This document shows positions 9,332 to 17,490 of a stretch of DNA of 64,000 nucleotides, piece by piece. A program made the position numbers and the translations under genes. Source of the stretch: Acidimicrobilacustris europaeus (lineage in GTDB: Bacteria > Actinomycetota > Acidimicrobiia > Acidimicrobiales > Acidimicrobilacustridaceae). The notes under the pieces were generated by a model. That model made no database searches, was not told the DNA's origin, and saw only the letters and a list, made by a program, of their open reading frames with translations. Where the stretch lies: the NCBI GenBank assembly GCA_965194515.1, contig OZ239146.1, positions 248,001-312,000 on the forward strand, in the 5' to 3' direction. Position 1 is the first letter of the stretch. Each line of letters opens with the position of its first letter.

Positions 9332-10348
9332 GTGCCCCTAGATCCAGACCAACGAAGTCGACTGCTCGCAGCGAAAGCGCGTGCACTCGTTGCCGACGCG
9401 TCCAATGCTGATGCATCCGAAATGCGCGTCACTCCCTTTCCGGGCGGCGCTCTTGTGCGCGCTGAAAAGGCAGCATGGTGTCTGCTCGATGACGGCGCAG
9501 TGCGAAGTTTTGGCGCAGCGATGGTTCTCGCTGATCGTGAAGGCATCGCCACTTTGCATGTGATGGCGGAATCAGCAGAGACCTCAGGCATCGTTGCGCG
9601 CCGCGCCGAACAATTCCGAAACGCACCAACGGTGTGGCGGATCGAAGGGCGTTCCCTTGTTCCCGCCGCCCCTGCTCCAGTTCCCGTTCCGGTTGAACCA
9701 TCGGCTGCTGCGCGTGAACTCATTGGGATGCTGACCGCTGCTGGCGTTGATGTGACCGTCGAGCACGGTGAAATTCGAGGCGAACTGCGCGGATTGGAAA
9801 TTGCGCGCGTCGTGGAATCAACCGAAGGCACGCGTCTTGAAGTCGGCGTGGGCCGTCATGACCGTGAAGCATTCACGATGGTGCACGGAAACCTGCCGAC
9901 GGCGAAAGCTCTTGAATCGGTTATTTCCAGCGTCGATGCCGTCCGACGAACTGATGCAGAAGCCCATCCGCTTCGTCGCCTGGCCCCCGAAGGCTGGCTG
10001 CGTTGGCGTCTGTTGCAAGATCCACACCTCGTCGGCGCGCAGGAACTTTGGTCGGTTGAGCCGCCAACTCCGCGTGACAGTGTCAAAGACGTTGGCGCGT
10101 CCATCGCTGTAGGTCGTGATCTCTCAGGTCAGCCCATCGTCGTGGTCTGTTCTGTTGGCATTGACCTTGATGTTGTGCCAACCGCTGCCGATGCCCGCGT
10201 CCTGAATAATCCAGATGCCCGCGTGGTGATCGTGGTTCCCGAACGCGATGATCACCCTGCCACTCGAAGGCTGGCGGAACGCCTCATCGGGCCTGCTGAG
10301 GTCATCGGACTGTCGGGCGAGTGGCGAGACCGCGAGACTGCACCATGA
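9332..10348 (+). CDS. Conserved-context hypothetical protein between rpmE and prfA
   Basis: A 338-residue soluble protein of unknown function. I chose GTG 9332 because coding upstream of it would overlap rpmE, and GTCAGGAG precedes it. The first ~115 residues contain a compact segment (GGALVRAEKAAWCLLDDGAVRSFG), followed by a proline-rich linker (PAAPAPVPVPVEP) and a longer C-terminal region rich in Val/Asp. There is no membrane segment, signal peptide or recognised catalytic motif. Its stop overlaps the prfA start in ATGA, so it is co-translated with a translation-termination gene; a link to translation or genome maintenance is only a guess. Confidence 0.7.
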   Translation: MPLDPDQRSRLLAAKARALVADASNADASEMRVTPFPGGALVRAEKAAWCLLDDGAVRSFGAAMVLADREGIATLHVMAESAETSGIVARRAEQFRNAPTVWRIEGRSLVPAAPAPVPVPVEPSAAARELIGMLTAAGVDVTVEHGEIRGELRGLEIARVVESTEGTRLEVGVGRHDREAFTMVHGNLPTAKALESVISSVDAVRRTDAEAHPLRRLAPEGWLRWRLLQDPHLVGAQELWSVEPPTPRDSVKDVGASIAVGRDLSGQPIVVVCSVGIDLDVVPTAADARVLNNPDARVVIVVPERDDHPATRRLAERLIGPAEVIGLSGEWRDRETAP

Positions 10349-11418
10349 GCATGCTTGAACGTCTTCCCGATCTCGAACGCGAACACACCGAGATCGAAGG
10401 CTCGTTGGCTGATCCGGCGATGATCTCCGATCAGAAGCGGTATGCCGAACTCAATCGTCGGTATCGAGATCTCGGTGAGCTCGTCTCCCGATTGCGTGAC
10501 CTTGATCAGGCGACTCAAGACCTCGCTGCAGCCCGAGAAATGTTCACCGACTCCGACGGTGACGATCGCGAGATGCTTCGCGACGAAATCGACACTGCAG
10601 AAGCTTCAATCGAGCGACTCGACGAAGAAATCAAAGTTCTGCTGCTTCCGAAGGACCCAAACAACGATCGCAATGTCATCGTCGAACTTCGAGGAGCCGA
10701 AGGCGGCGAAGAAGCCAACCTCTTCGCTCGCGATCTCTTCGAGATGTACCGGGGTTTCGCAACGAAGCAAAGTTGGAAGTTCGAGATCATGGATGCTCAG
10801 GCTTCAGATCTCGGCGGTTATTCGGACGTGACTTTCCGACTCGCAGGCGATGGCGTGTGGTCGAAAATGAAACACGAGGGCGGCGTACATCGCGTGCAAC
10901 GAGTGCCGGTCACCGAAAGTCAGGGGCGAGTGCACACATCGTCAGCGACGGTCACGGTGCTTCCTGAAGCCGATGAAGTCGATGTCGTGCTTGATCCCAA
11001 TGAACTTCGCATTGATGTGTATCGCTCCTCTGGTCCCGGTGGGCAGTCAGTGAATACAACTGACTCCGCCGTTCGCATCACTCATATTCCGACCGGTGTC
11101 GTGGTTGCGATGCAGGACGAGAAGAGCCAGATCCAAAATCGCGAAAAGGCGATGCGGGTGCTTCGTAGCCGATTGCTGCAGGCCGAGCAGGAAAAGCAGG
11201 CAGCCGAAGCATCGGGCGCGCGCAAAGCGCAGACCGGTGGCGGCGGACGTTCCGAGAAGGTCCGTACCTACAACTTCAAAGAGAATCGACTCACCGATCA
11301 CCGCATTGGTCTGACACTTTACAAACTCGACAAAGTGCTCGGCGGCGATCTTGATGAGGTGGTTGACGCCTTGGTTGCTGATGAACGGGCGACCCAACTT
11401 GGCGAACGCGATATATGA
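10345..11418 (+). CDS. prfA: Peptide chain release factor 1
   Basis: Class I release factor reading UAA and UAG. The 357-residue protein has the GGQ tripeptide in SSGPGGQSVNTTDSAVR, which triggers peptidyl-tRNA hydrolysis, and a PxT-type anticodon tripeptide, PVT, in RVPVTESQGRVHTS. The start at 10345 (MSMLERLPDLE) overlaps the previous stop as ATGA. An upstream in-frame GTG at 10321 exists but would overlap the previous gene more deeply. The next gene, prmC, encodes the enzyme that methylates the GGQ glutamine. Confidence 0.97.
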   Translation: MSMLERLPDLEREHTEIEGSLADPAMISDQKRYAELNRRYRDLGELVSRLRDLDQATQDLAAAREMFTDSDGDDREMLRDEIDTAEASIERLDEEIKVLLLPKDPNNDRNVIVELRGAEGGEEANLFARDLFEMYRGFATKQSWKFEIMDAQASDLGGYSDVTFRLAGDGVWSKMKHEGGVHRVQRVPVTESQGRVHTSSATVTVLPEADEVDVVLDPNELRIDVYRSSGPGGQSVNTTDSAVRITHIPTGVVVAMQDEKSQIQNREKAMRVLRSRLLQAEQEKQAAEASGARKAQTGGGGRSEKVRTYNFKENRLTDHRIGLTLYKLDKVLGGDLDEVVDALVADERATQLGERDI

Positions 11419-12296
11419 CCGAGCGCACCGTTACTTGGCGCGAAGTCGCCGCTGAAACCGAAGCGCGACTTTCCGTCATTGCTGATTCTCCGGCGAACGA
11501 AACGCGTTGGATCATCGAGCGCGCTGCCGGTTTCGACGGAGGGGAGTACGTCCTCGGTCTTGATGAAAATGTCACTGAGCGCGCGATGCATTTCCATGAC
11601 CTGATGCTCGAGCGTCGGCTTGCTGGCGAACCGCTGCAGTACGTACTCGGACGCTGGGGTTTCCGAACGCTTGATTTGTTCGTTGATCGCCGTGTGCTCA
11701 TCCCGCGTCCCGAAACGGAAATGGTTGCGGGTCTTGCAATCGATGAATTGAAGACGATGCGTCGAACGGGAATCGATCGGCCGGTTGCCGTCGATCTTGG
11801 AACGGGTTCGGGTGCAATCGGACTGTCGATCGCTGTGGAGGTTGAACGAGCAGAGGTGTGGATCACGGATGCATCCGCCGACGCGCTTGTCGTCGCTCGT
11901 TCAAATCTCACCGGTATCGGTCGCGCCGCCACCCGGGTGCAGGTCGCCGAAGGGTCCTGGTTTGAAGCGCTTCCTCAAGAGTTGCTCGGCGCAATCGACG
12001 TTGTGGCGAGCAATCCTCCGTACGTCGCATCCGACGACAACATTGAAGACATCGTTCGAGAGTGGGAACCGCTGTCGGCGCTCTTCGCAGGGGATGACGG
12101 GCTCGACGACATTCGAATGATTCTTGAAGATGCATCAGCATGGCTTCGCCCCGGCGGAGTTCTGATTCTTGAAATGGATCCGGGTCAACTCGACACAGTC
12201 TCGGAACTTGCACGCTCGTTTGGTTTCGTAGGAATCGAAACGCATACCGACCTTGCTGGTCGTGACCGAGCACTCGTCATGCGACGCCCAAGCTGA
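11415..12296 (+). CDS. prmC: Release factor glutamine N5-methyltransferase
   Basis: SAM-dependent enzyme that methylates the glutamine of the GGQ motif in release factors. The 293-residue protein has the expected N-terminal helical domain, the SAM-binding loop VDLGTGSGAIGLSIA and the NPPY substrate motif in ASNPPYVAS. Its start overlaps the prfA stop (ATGA), coupling it to its substrate's gene. Confidence 0.96.
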   Translation: MTERTVTWREVAAETEARLSVIADSPANETRWIIERAAGFDGGEYVLGLDENVTERAMHFHDLMLERRLAGEPLQYVLGRWGFRTLDLFVDRRVLIPRPETEMVAGLAIDELKTMRRTGIDRPVAVDLGTGSGAIGLSIAVEVERAEVWITDASADALVVARSNLTGIGRAATRVQVAEGSWFEALPQELLGAIDVVASNPPYVASDDNIEDIVREWEPLSALFAGDDGLDDIRMILEDASAWLRPGGVLILEMDPGQLDTVSELARSFGFVGIETHTDLAGRDRALVMRRPS

Positions 12297-12297
12297 C

Positions 12298-13131
12298 ATG
12301 GCCATTTTCTTGGCGCTGGTTTCTTCGGTTCTTTGGGGAACCTCGGACTTCTTCGGCGGTACGGCTTCAAAGAAGTCTCCTTCGACGACGGTGTTGTTGT
12401 GGGCGAGCCTGATTGCACTTCCCGTCATTGCGGTCATCGCCATCATCAGCGGCGATTTGGTTTTTGACTCGTCGGTTGTCGGTTGGGGTGTCGTCGCTGG
12501 TGTTTCATGCTCAATCGGCATTGTGTTGCTGTACAAAGGACTCGCAACTGGACCAATGGGTGTGGTCGCACCAATTTCCAGCACGTCGGTTCTTGTACCC
12601 GTTGCCGCCGGCTTCCTGCGGGGCGAGAGCCCGGGAGCAACTCAGACATTAGGAATTGCGATTGCAATAGCTGGGGTGATCCTGGCCGGGGGACCGCATA
12701 TTCGTGATTTCCGCTCGGGCGGACACCGCCCCATTCTCTTGGCTCTTGGTGCAGCGTTAGGAATTGGCATTTCGTTGCTCGCCGTCGCGAATGGAAGCGA
12801 AACCAGTGCCTATTCGACACTCCTTGTCATGCGGGTTGTCTACCCGGTGATCCTTATTGGGGCCGTCGTTGCGACGCGGGCGCCACGAAGGCCGGCGACG
12901 TCGGTTCTGCCGATGGTCGCTATCGCCGGTGTTGGCGATGTTGTTGCTGTAACGCTCTATGGCGTGGCTACCCAGTCGGGTTCTTTGCCGGTCGTTGCTG
13001 CACTGGCATCAATGTTTCCGGTGATGACACTTGTGCTGGCGCGCCAAGTGCATCGTGAGCATCTTGATCGTGAGCAGTGGATCGGTGCCGCAATGGCACT
13101 CATCGGTGTCGTTGTTGTCGTCACGACCTGA
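12298..13131 (+). CDS. EamA/DMT-family transporter
   Basis: A 277-residue protein with about ten hydrophobic segments arranged as two EamA repeats (first from MAIFLALVSSVLWGTSDFFGG, second from about RPILLALGAALGIG). The family exports metabolites or amino acids; the substrate is unknown. The start is two bases after the prmC stop, so it probably ends the rpmE-prmC transcription unit. It is convergent with menB, and a 24-bp tandem repeat lies between them. Confidence 0.85.
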   Translation: MAIFLALVSSVLWGTSDFFGGTASKKSPSTTVLLWASLIALPVIAVIAIISGDLVFDSSVVGWGVVAGVSCSIGIVLLYKGLATGPMGVVAPISSTSVLVPVAAGFLRGESPGATQTLGIAIAIAGVILAGGPHIRDFRSGGHRPILLALGAALGIGISLLAVANGSETSAYSTLLVMRVVYPVILIGAVVATRAPRRPATSVLPMVAIAGVGDVVAVTLYGVATQSGSLPVVAALASMFPVMTLVLARQVHREHLDREQWIGAAMALIGVVVVVTT

Positions 13132-13133
13132 GG

Positions 13134-13200
13134 CCGCAGGTCAGAAGTGCCCGCGGACCGCAGGTCAGAAGTGCCCGCGGACCGCAGGTCAGAAGTGCCA
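13134..13200. repeat. 24-bp tandem repeat, 2.8 copies, running into the menB 3' end
   Basis: The 24-bp unit starting CCGCAGGTCAGAAGTGCC is present at 13134-13157 and 13158-13181 without mismatch, and as a 19-bp partial at 13182-13200. The last partial copy includes the menB stop codon and its final codons. It occupies the gap between two convergent genes. No spacers are present, so it is not a CRISPR array. Confidence 0.9.
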
Positions 13201-14091
13201 CGGATAGCTTGACCAATCGGGGTCGCGCTTTTCGAGGAATGAATCGCGACCTTCTGCTGCTTCGTCGGTGCCGTACGCGAGACGAGTCGCTTCGCCAGCA
13301 AAGATCTGTTGACCAACAAGTCCGTCGTCAATGAGGTTGAACGAATACTTCAACATGCGTTGTGCAGTTGGGCTCTTGCCATTGATCATCGCTGCCCACT
13401 CAAGCGCGACCTTTTCAAGATCGGCATGCGGAACAACTTCGTTGACCGCTCCCATGTGGAACATTTGCTCTGCACTGTATTCACGGCCCAAGAAGAAAAT
13501 CTCGCGTGCAAATTTTTGGCCGACCTGGCGAGCGAGATATGCCGAGCCGAAGCCGCCATCGAAGCTGGCAACGTCGGCGTCGGTCTGTTTGAACTTCGCA
13601 TGTTCGGCACTTGCAAGCGTGAGATCGCACACAACGTGCAGGCTGTGGCCGCCGCCAGCCGCCCAGCCAGGAACAACACAGATCACGACTTTCGGCATGA
13701 ACCGAATCAGTCGCTGTACCTCAAGGATGTGAAGTCGGCCGCTTCGCGCTGGGTCAATCGTGTCGGCAGTTTCGCCGTCGGCGTACTTGTAGCCGTCCTT
13801 GCCGCGAATGCGTTGATCGCCGCCGGAGCAGAAGGCCCAGCCACCGTCTCGTGGTGACGGACCATTACCCGTGAGCAATACGCAGCCGACATCGCTCGAC
13901 ATGCGCGCATGGTCAAGGGCTCGGTAGAGCTCGTCGACAGTTTGTGGTCGGAAGGCATTGCGGATCTCGGGACGATTGAACGCCACGCGAACCGTTCCCT
14001 GGTCGACAGCGCGGTGGTAGGTGATGTCTGTGAAGTCCTCAAATCCGGGGACGAGGCGCCATGCGGTGGGGTCAAAGAGTTCCGAGACCAT
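13189..14091 (-). CDS. menB: 1,4-dihydroxy-2-naphthoyl-CoA synthase
   Basis: Crotonase-fold enzyme that cyclises o-succinylbenzoyl-CoA in menaquinone synthesis. The 300-residue length and the N-terminal extension fit the actinobacterial form. Key features are the oxyanion loop CSGGDQRIRGKDGYKY, the segment VPGWAAGGGHSLHVVCDLTLAS and the conserved DADVASFDGGFGSAYLARQVG. The C-terminus ends DPDWSSYPWHF. A strong ribosome-binding site (CCGGAGGAATTC) precedes the ATG. No other men genes are in the window. The 3' end is embedded in a tandem repeat. Confidence 0.95.
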   Translation of the reverse strand: MVSELFDPTAWRLVPGFEDFTDITYHRAVDQGTVRVAFNRPEIRNAFRPQTVDELYRALDHARMSSDVGCVLLTGNGPSPRDGGWAFCSGGDQRIRGKDGYKYADGETADTIDPARSGRLHILEVQRLIRFMPKVVICVVPGWAAGGGHSLHVVCDLTLASAEHAKFKQTDADVASFDGGFGSAYLARQVGQKFAREIFFLGREYSAEQMFHMGAVNEVVPHADLEKVALEWAAMINGKSPTAQRMLKYSFNLIDDGLVGQQIFAGEATRLAYGTDEAAEGRDSFLEKRDPDWSSYPWHF

Positions 14092-14173
14092 GAATTCCTC
14101 CGGTCAGATGAAGCGGGATGCGCCTACCATCGTCGCGGACGGGGGCACCCGTCCATGCCGAAAGGTGCGAATT

Positions 14174-14605
14174 GTGTTCGGAAAGCGAAAAAAAGCGGTG
14201 AACGGGGCCTCTCGACTGAGAGGTTTGGCCTTCTTCGAGGGGTTCAGCGACGCTGAACTCGATCGGGTGGCCGAGTTAGCCGACGATGTTGAGATCGAGG
14301 CGGGGCAGCTTCTGATCGATCAAGGTCGAGTCGGCCAAGAGTGTTACGTCATCGAATCCGGTGAAGCGGAAGTCTTTGTTGGCGAGGATCATCTAGTCAC
14401 GCTTGGGCCTGGCTCCATGGTTGGCGAGATGTCGCTTATCGATCGTCGGCCACGAACAGCAACGGTTGTAGCCACCACCCCGATGGCGTTACTCGCGTTC
14501 GACACCAAGGCATTTCAAAAACTCTTGAGTGAAATGCCGAAAGCCGAAGAACGAGTCCACACGTTGCTTGCCGCTCGTCTAAAGGCCAATCTGAGCGACG
14601 GCTAG
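14174..14605 (+). CDS. Cyclic-nucleotide-binding domain protein without DNA-binding domain
   Basis: A 143-residue protein consisting almost wholly of one cNMP-binding beta-barrel: FFEGFSDAELDRVAELADDVEIEAGQ, then the phosphate-binding-cassette-like stretch PGSMVGEMSLIDRRPRTATVVA. There is no helix-turn-helix, kinase or channel domain, so it is not a complete CRP/FNR regulator; it may sense a nucleotide and act through a partner. GTG 14174 is preceded by AAAGG at a good distance, and TACCAT at 14125-14130 is a candidate -10. It is divergent from menB. Confidence 0.75.
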   Translation: MFGKRKKAVNGASRLRGLAFFEGFSDAELDRVAELADDVEIEAGQLLIDQGRVGQECYVIESGEAEVFVGEDHLVTLGPGSMVGEMSLIDRRPRTATVVATTPMALLAFDTKAFQKLLSEMPKAEERVHTLLAARLKANLSDG

Positions 14606-14618
14606 TTCGTCGACTGCA

Positions 14619-16145
14619 TTAGTCCAATGTGATCGTTCCGTTGGCGGAGCGTTGCGCGCGGGCTCCAACAAGCTCGGTCGTCATGGCGGCGTTCATGAAG
14701 TCTGCGTCGGTGGACATTCCCCAAGCGCGCTGACCCTCTGGTGTGCGGGTCGCAATAAGCGAGCGCATGGAAACGTCTTCGAACACGACAGTTGCGCTTT
14801 CGATGACGACATCGCCGGTCCACGTGTCGTCACATTCCACTCGGGGCAACGCGTCGACTTCGGCTTGCGGGTTGGAGTGTCGATATGTGCCAGCGGTTGG
14901 CGGTTCCGTTGAAGCGAGAAGTACCGCATGTTCGGTGGTGTAGCCACCGTTTGCGGTGCAAAGGCCCATGGAGCCAGCGTCGTTTCGCAACGTGTCGACC
15001 ATTGTTGCGAGGCCGTGAGTGACGTAATTGTTGTACGGCCCACCGGCAAAGGTCATTCCGCCGGTCACCGTTAGTGGTCGAGACGCGCCGATTCCGCCCC
15101 ATCCAGCCCCGTTGACGTTGGAAGCAGGAATGAGGCCGAGTTCAATCGCTCCGATCTGCACCGCAGATGGGAAACATGAATAGAGGTCGAAGTGCGTGAT
15201 GTCGTCGGGACCGCGCTTGGCAAGCGCATATACATCGCGACCGGCGGTGCGCAGTGCGGGCGAGGAACACAAGTCGACGCGGTTGGAAACGTTCCAGTGA
15301 TCGATGGCTTCTGCGCCTACGTGAAGAAACACCCATCGATCACGAGGAACGCCGGCGCGTTCTGCAGCTGCAACCGAGGTGATGATCACCGCCGCGCCTT
15401 GGTCAACCTGGTTGTTTGAGCACAATCGCTTTGTGTACGGCCACGCGATCATTCTGTTGTCTGCAGACGGCGTCGTGATCTCGGAACTGGAAAGGGGAGT
15501 GCGGAGCCAAGCATTCGGGTTTGTCGATGCAACTTCAGCGAAGGCCGACCACAACGAACCGATGCGTTCGATATGCCCTTCGACACTCAGTCCAAGTCGG
15601 GCCCGCAGTGCAACCTCAAACAACGGATACACATGCACGGGCAATTGAACTCCCCGGGCACTTTCCATTTCGTTGACGAGCGGACGAAGGTCGCCGATCG
15701 ACTCGGGCGACTCGACTGAGTCGGACTGGATCGACCATGCGGCCTCGAGACCGGCCTTGCGGAGTCGGGATCGGGTTCGTGTTGCTTCACCCCCGGTGAT
15801 GACAATGACGTCAGCGGCGCCGGCCTGAATATCGGCAGCAGCTCGGGCAACCATCACCCCGGCGAGATTCCCGCCCACGACTGAAGTCGCCAGTCTCCGG
15901 GGCGATGCGCCAATTCGTTCTGCGACAGCGAGTGCTGGATTGCGGTATCTCCACGACAGCTCGCTCACCGTCAGGACTTGATCGGCGTCAGTGAGAAGCC
16001 CCGTTCCGCCGCTATCGGTCTCGGCTCGGCGCAAGGCTTCGGCCATGAGTTCGGCTGGTTCAAGCGGTTCGGTCGCAGCGTCGCGGATCATGATCTGTCC
16101 GGTGCCGACGATTATTGGAAGTCGGGGATCGAGTTCGAGAGCCAT
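14619..16145 (-). CDS. Thiolase-superfamily protein (acetyl-CoA acetyltransferase-like), probable nucleophile loss
   Basis: A 508-residue protein with a thiolase core (about residues 1-385) and a C-terminal ~110-residue extension. Thiolase landmarks include ADVIVITGGEATRTRSRL, the substrate-loop region FDLYSCFPSAVQIGAIELG, and the second-cysteine region GLCTANGGYTTEHAVLLAS. At the place where thiolases carry the nucleophilic cysteine (usually CGSG or similar), this protein reads SVVGGNLAGVM, so the acyl-accepting Cys appears missing. It may be a non-canonical SCP2-thiolase-like protein. The ATG at 16145 is 7 nt downstream of TACGTT, suggesting a leaderless start. It is divergent from glyA. 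Confidence 0.75.
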   Translation of the reverse strand: MALELDPRLPIIVGTGQIMIRDAATEPLEPAELMAEALRRAETDSGGTGLLTDADQVLTVSELSWRYRNPALAVAERIGASPRRLATSVVGGNLAGVMVARAAADIQAGAADVIVITGGEATRTRSRLRKAGLEAAWSIQSDSVESPESIGDLRPLVNEMESARGVQLPVHVYPLFEVALRARLGLSVEGHIERIGSLWSAFAEVASTNPNAWLRTPLSSSEITTPSADNRMIAWPYTKRLCSNNQVDQGAAVIITSVAAAERAGVPRDRWVFLHVGAEAIDHWNVSNRVDLCSSPALRTAGRDVYALAKRGPDDITHFDLYSCFPSAVQIGAIELGLIPASNVNGAGWGGIGASRPLTVTGGMTFAGGPYNNYVTHGLATMVDTLRNDAGSMGLCTANGGYTTEHAVLLASTEPPTAGTYRHSNPQAEVDALPRVECDDTWTGDVVIESATVVFEDVSMRSLIATRTPEGQRAWGMSTDADFMNAAMTTELVGARAQRSANGTITLD

Positions 16146-16152
16146 GTCAGGC

Positions 16153-16158
16153 AACGTA
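16153..16158 (-). promoter_or_regulatory. -10 element TACGTT for the leaderless thiolase-like gene
   Basis: Read on the minus strand, TACGTT is followed by exactly 7 nt and then the ATG at 16145, with no ribosome-binding site. This matches the spacing at hom and the cytochrome c gene. Confidence 0.55.
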
Positions 16159-16193
16159 CCTGCCGAGCGGGTCGTCGTCCGAAGGTGCGGCAC

Positions 16194-16199
16194 TACGAT
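16194..16199 (+). promoter_or_regulatory. Candidate -10 element TACGAT for glyA
   Basis: TACGAT lies 29 nt upstream of the glyA ATG, leaving a short leader with the ribosome-binding sequence GAGGAGA. It shares the 83-bp divergent gap with the thiolase-like promoter. No clear -35 box is seen. Confidence 0.4.
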
Positions 16200-16228
16200 C
16201 CATGGCACACCGTACGAGGAGACCTGCC

Positions 16229-17470
16229 ATGCCCTGGCCCGCTGACAACGACGACACGCTTTTCGGACTCATCGATTCCGAAGTCGAACGTCAGAACACA
16301 ACGCTGCAGCTCATCGCCTCGGAAAACTTCACCTCGCCCGCAGTGATGCGAGCCACGGGCTCAGTTCTTACGAACAAGTATTCCGAGGGCTACCCCGGTA
16401 AGCGCTACTACGGCGGCAACGAGATCGTCGATGAGATTGAAGACATTGCTCGTGACCGGGTGAAAGAACTTTTCGGTGCCGACCACGCCAATGTCCAGCC
16501 CCACTCAGGTGCAAACGCCAACCTTGGCGTGTATCTCGCGCTCCTTGAGCAGGGTGACACCGTCATGGGACTCAGCCTCGATCACGGCGGCCATCTCACC
16601 CATGGTTCGCCCGTCAACATCTCTGGTCGCTTTTATAACTTCGTCGCTTACGGCGTGAACATGGCCGATGAACGAATCGACATGGATCAAATGCGCGAGA
16701 CCGCTTTGCGCGAACGCCCGAAGATGATCATCGCTGGCGCTACCGCTTACCCGCGAATCATCGATCCTGCGCCCATTCGTGAGATCGCCGATGAAATCGG
16801 TGCGCTGCTTATGTTCGACGCTGCGCATATCGCTGGTCTCATCGCTGGCGGCGCGCATCCCAATCCGGTGCCGTACGCCGATGTCGTTACCTTCACAACG
16901 CACAAGACGTTGCGTGGTCCGCGTGGTGGTTGCATTCTCAGTCGCGCTGAACACGCAGCGGCAATTGATAAGGCGATATTCCCTGGCTTGCAGGGTGGTC
17001 CGCTTGAAAATGCGGTCGCAGCAAAGGCAGTTGCGTTTCGCGAAGCAGCCGATCCTTCATTCAAGGGATATGCGCAACAAATCGTGAAGAACTCTGGTGC
17101 ACTTGCTGAAGCACTCGCCAAAGAAGGATTCCGGTTGGTGTCAGGCGGCACCGATAACCATCTCTGCTTGGTTGATCTTCGTGGTTTCGATGCTGAACTC
17201 ACAGGCAAAGAAGCGCAGGCAGTTCTTGACCTCGCTGGTATCACGTTGAACAAGAACACCATTCCCGACGACCCGCGTTCACCGTTTGTGACCAGTGGCG
17301 TGCGTATCGGTACCCCTGCGGTTACCACGCAGGGAATGACCGAACCCGAAATGGTGCAGATCGCTTCGTTGATCGCACGAGCGCTTCGCGGTCGTGCCGA
17401 CGATGCGGCAATCGCCGCAGTGCGCGCTGATGTTGCCGCACTTTGCGCCAACTTCACCCCCTACAGCTAA
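16229..17470 (+). CDS. glyA: Serine hydroxymethyltransferase
   Basis: PLP enzyme interconverting serine and glycine with tetrahydrofolate, the main source of one-carbon units. The 413-residue protein opens with the typical LFGLIDSEVERQNTTLQLIASENF. It contains KYSEGYPGKRYYGG, the PLP-lysine motif FTTHKTLRGPRGG and the C-terminal RIGTPAVTTQGM. The ATG at 16229 is preceded by ACGAGGAGACC. The next gene begins 20 nt later. Confidence 0.97.
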   Translation: MPWPADNDDTLFGLIDSEVERQNTTLQLIASENFTSPAVMRATGSVLTNKYSEGYPGKRYYGGNEIVDEIEDIARDRVKELFGADHANVQPHSGANANLGVYLALLEQGDTVMGLSLDHGGHLTHGSPVNISGRFYNFVAYGVNMADERIDMDQMRETALRERPKMIIAGATAYPRIIDPAPIREIADEIGALLMFDAAHIAGLIAGGAHPNPVPYADVVTFTTHKTLRGPRGGCILSRAEHAAAIDKAIFPGLQGGPLENAVAAKAVAFREAADPSFKGYAQQIVKNSGALAEALAKEGFRLVSGGTDNHLCLVDLRGFDAELTGKEAQAVLDLAGITLNKNTIPDDPRSPFVTSGVRIGTPAVTTQGMTEPEMVQIASLIARALRGRADDAAIAAVRADVAALCANFTPYS

Positions 17471-17490
17471 GTCAGGGAGTCTTCGACACC

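Noticed and set aside
13134..13200. CRISPR-like repeat
   Set aside because: Copies are directly adjacent with no spacers, and no cas genes are nearby.
13309..13857. Plus-strand 182-codon frame across menB
   Set aside because: Antisense to menB, which has clear catalytic motifs. The frame has no ribosome-binding site and a composition without domain signatures.
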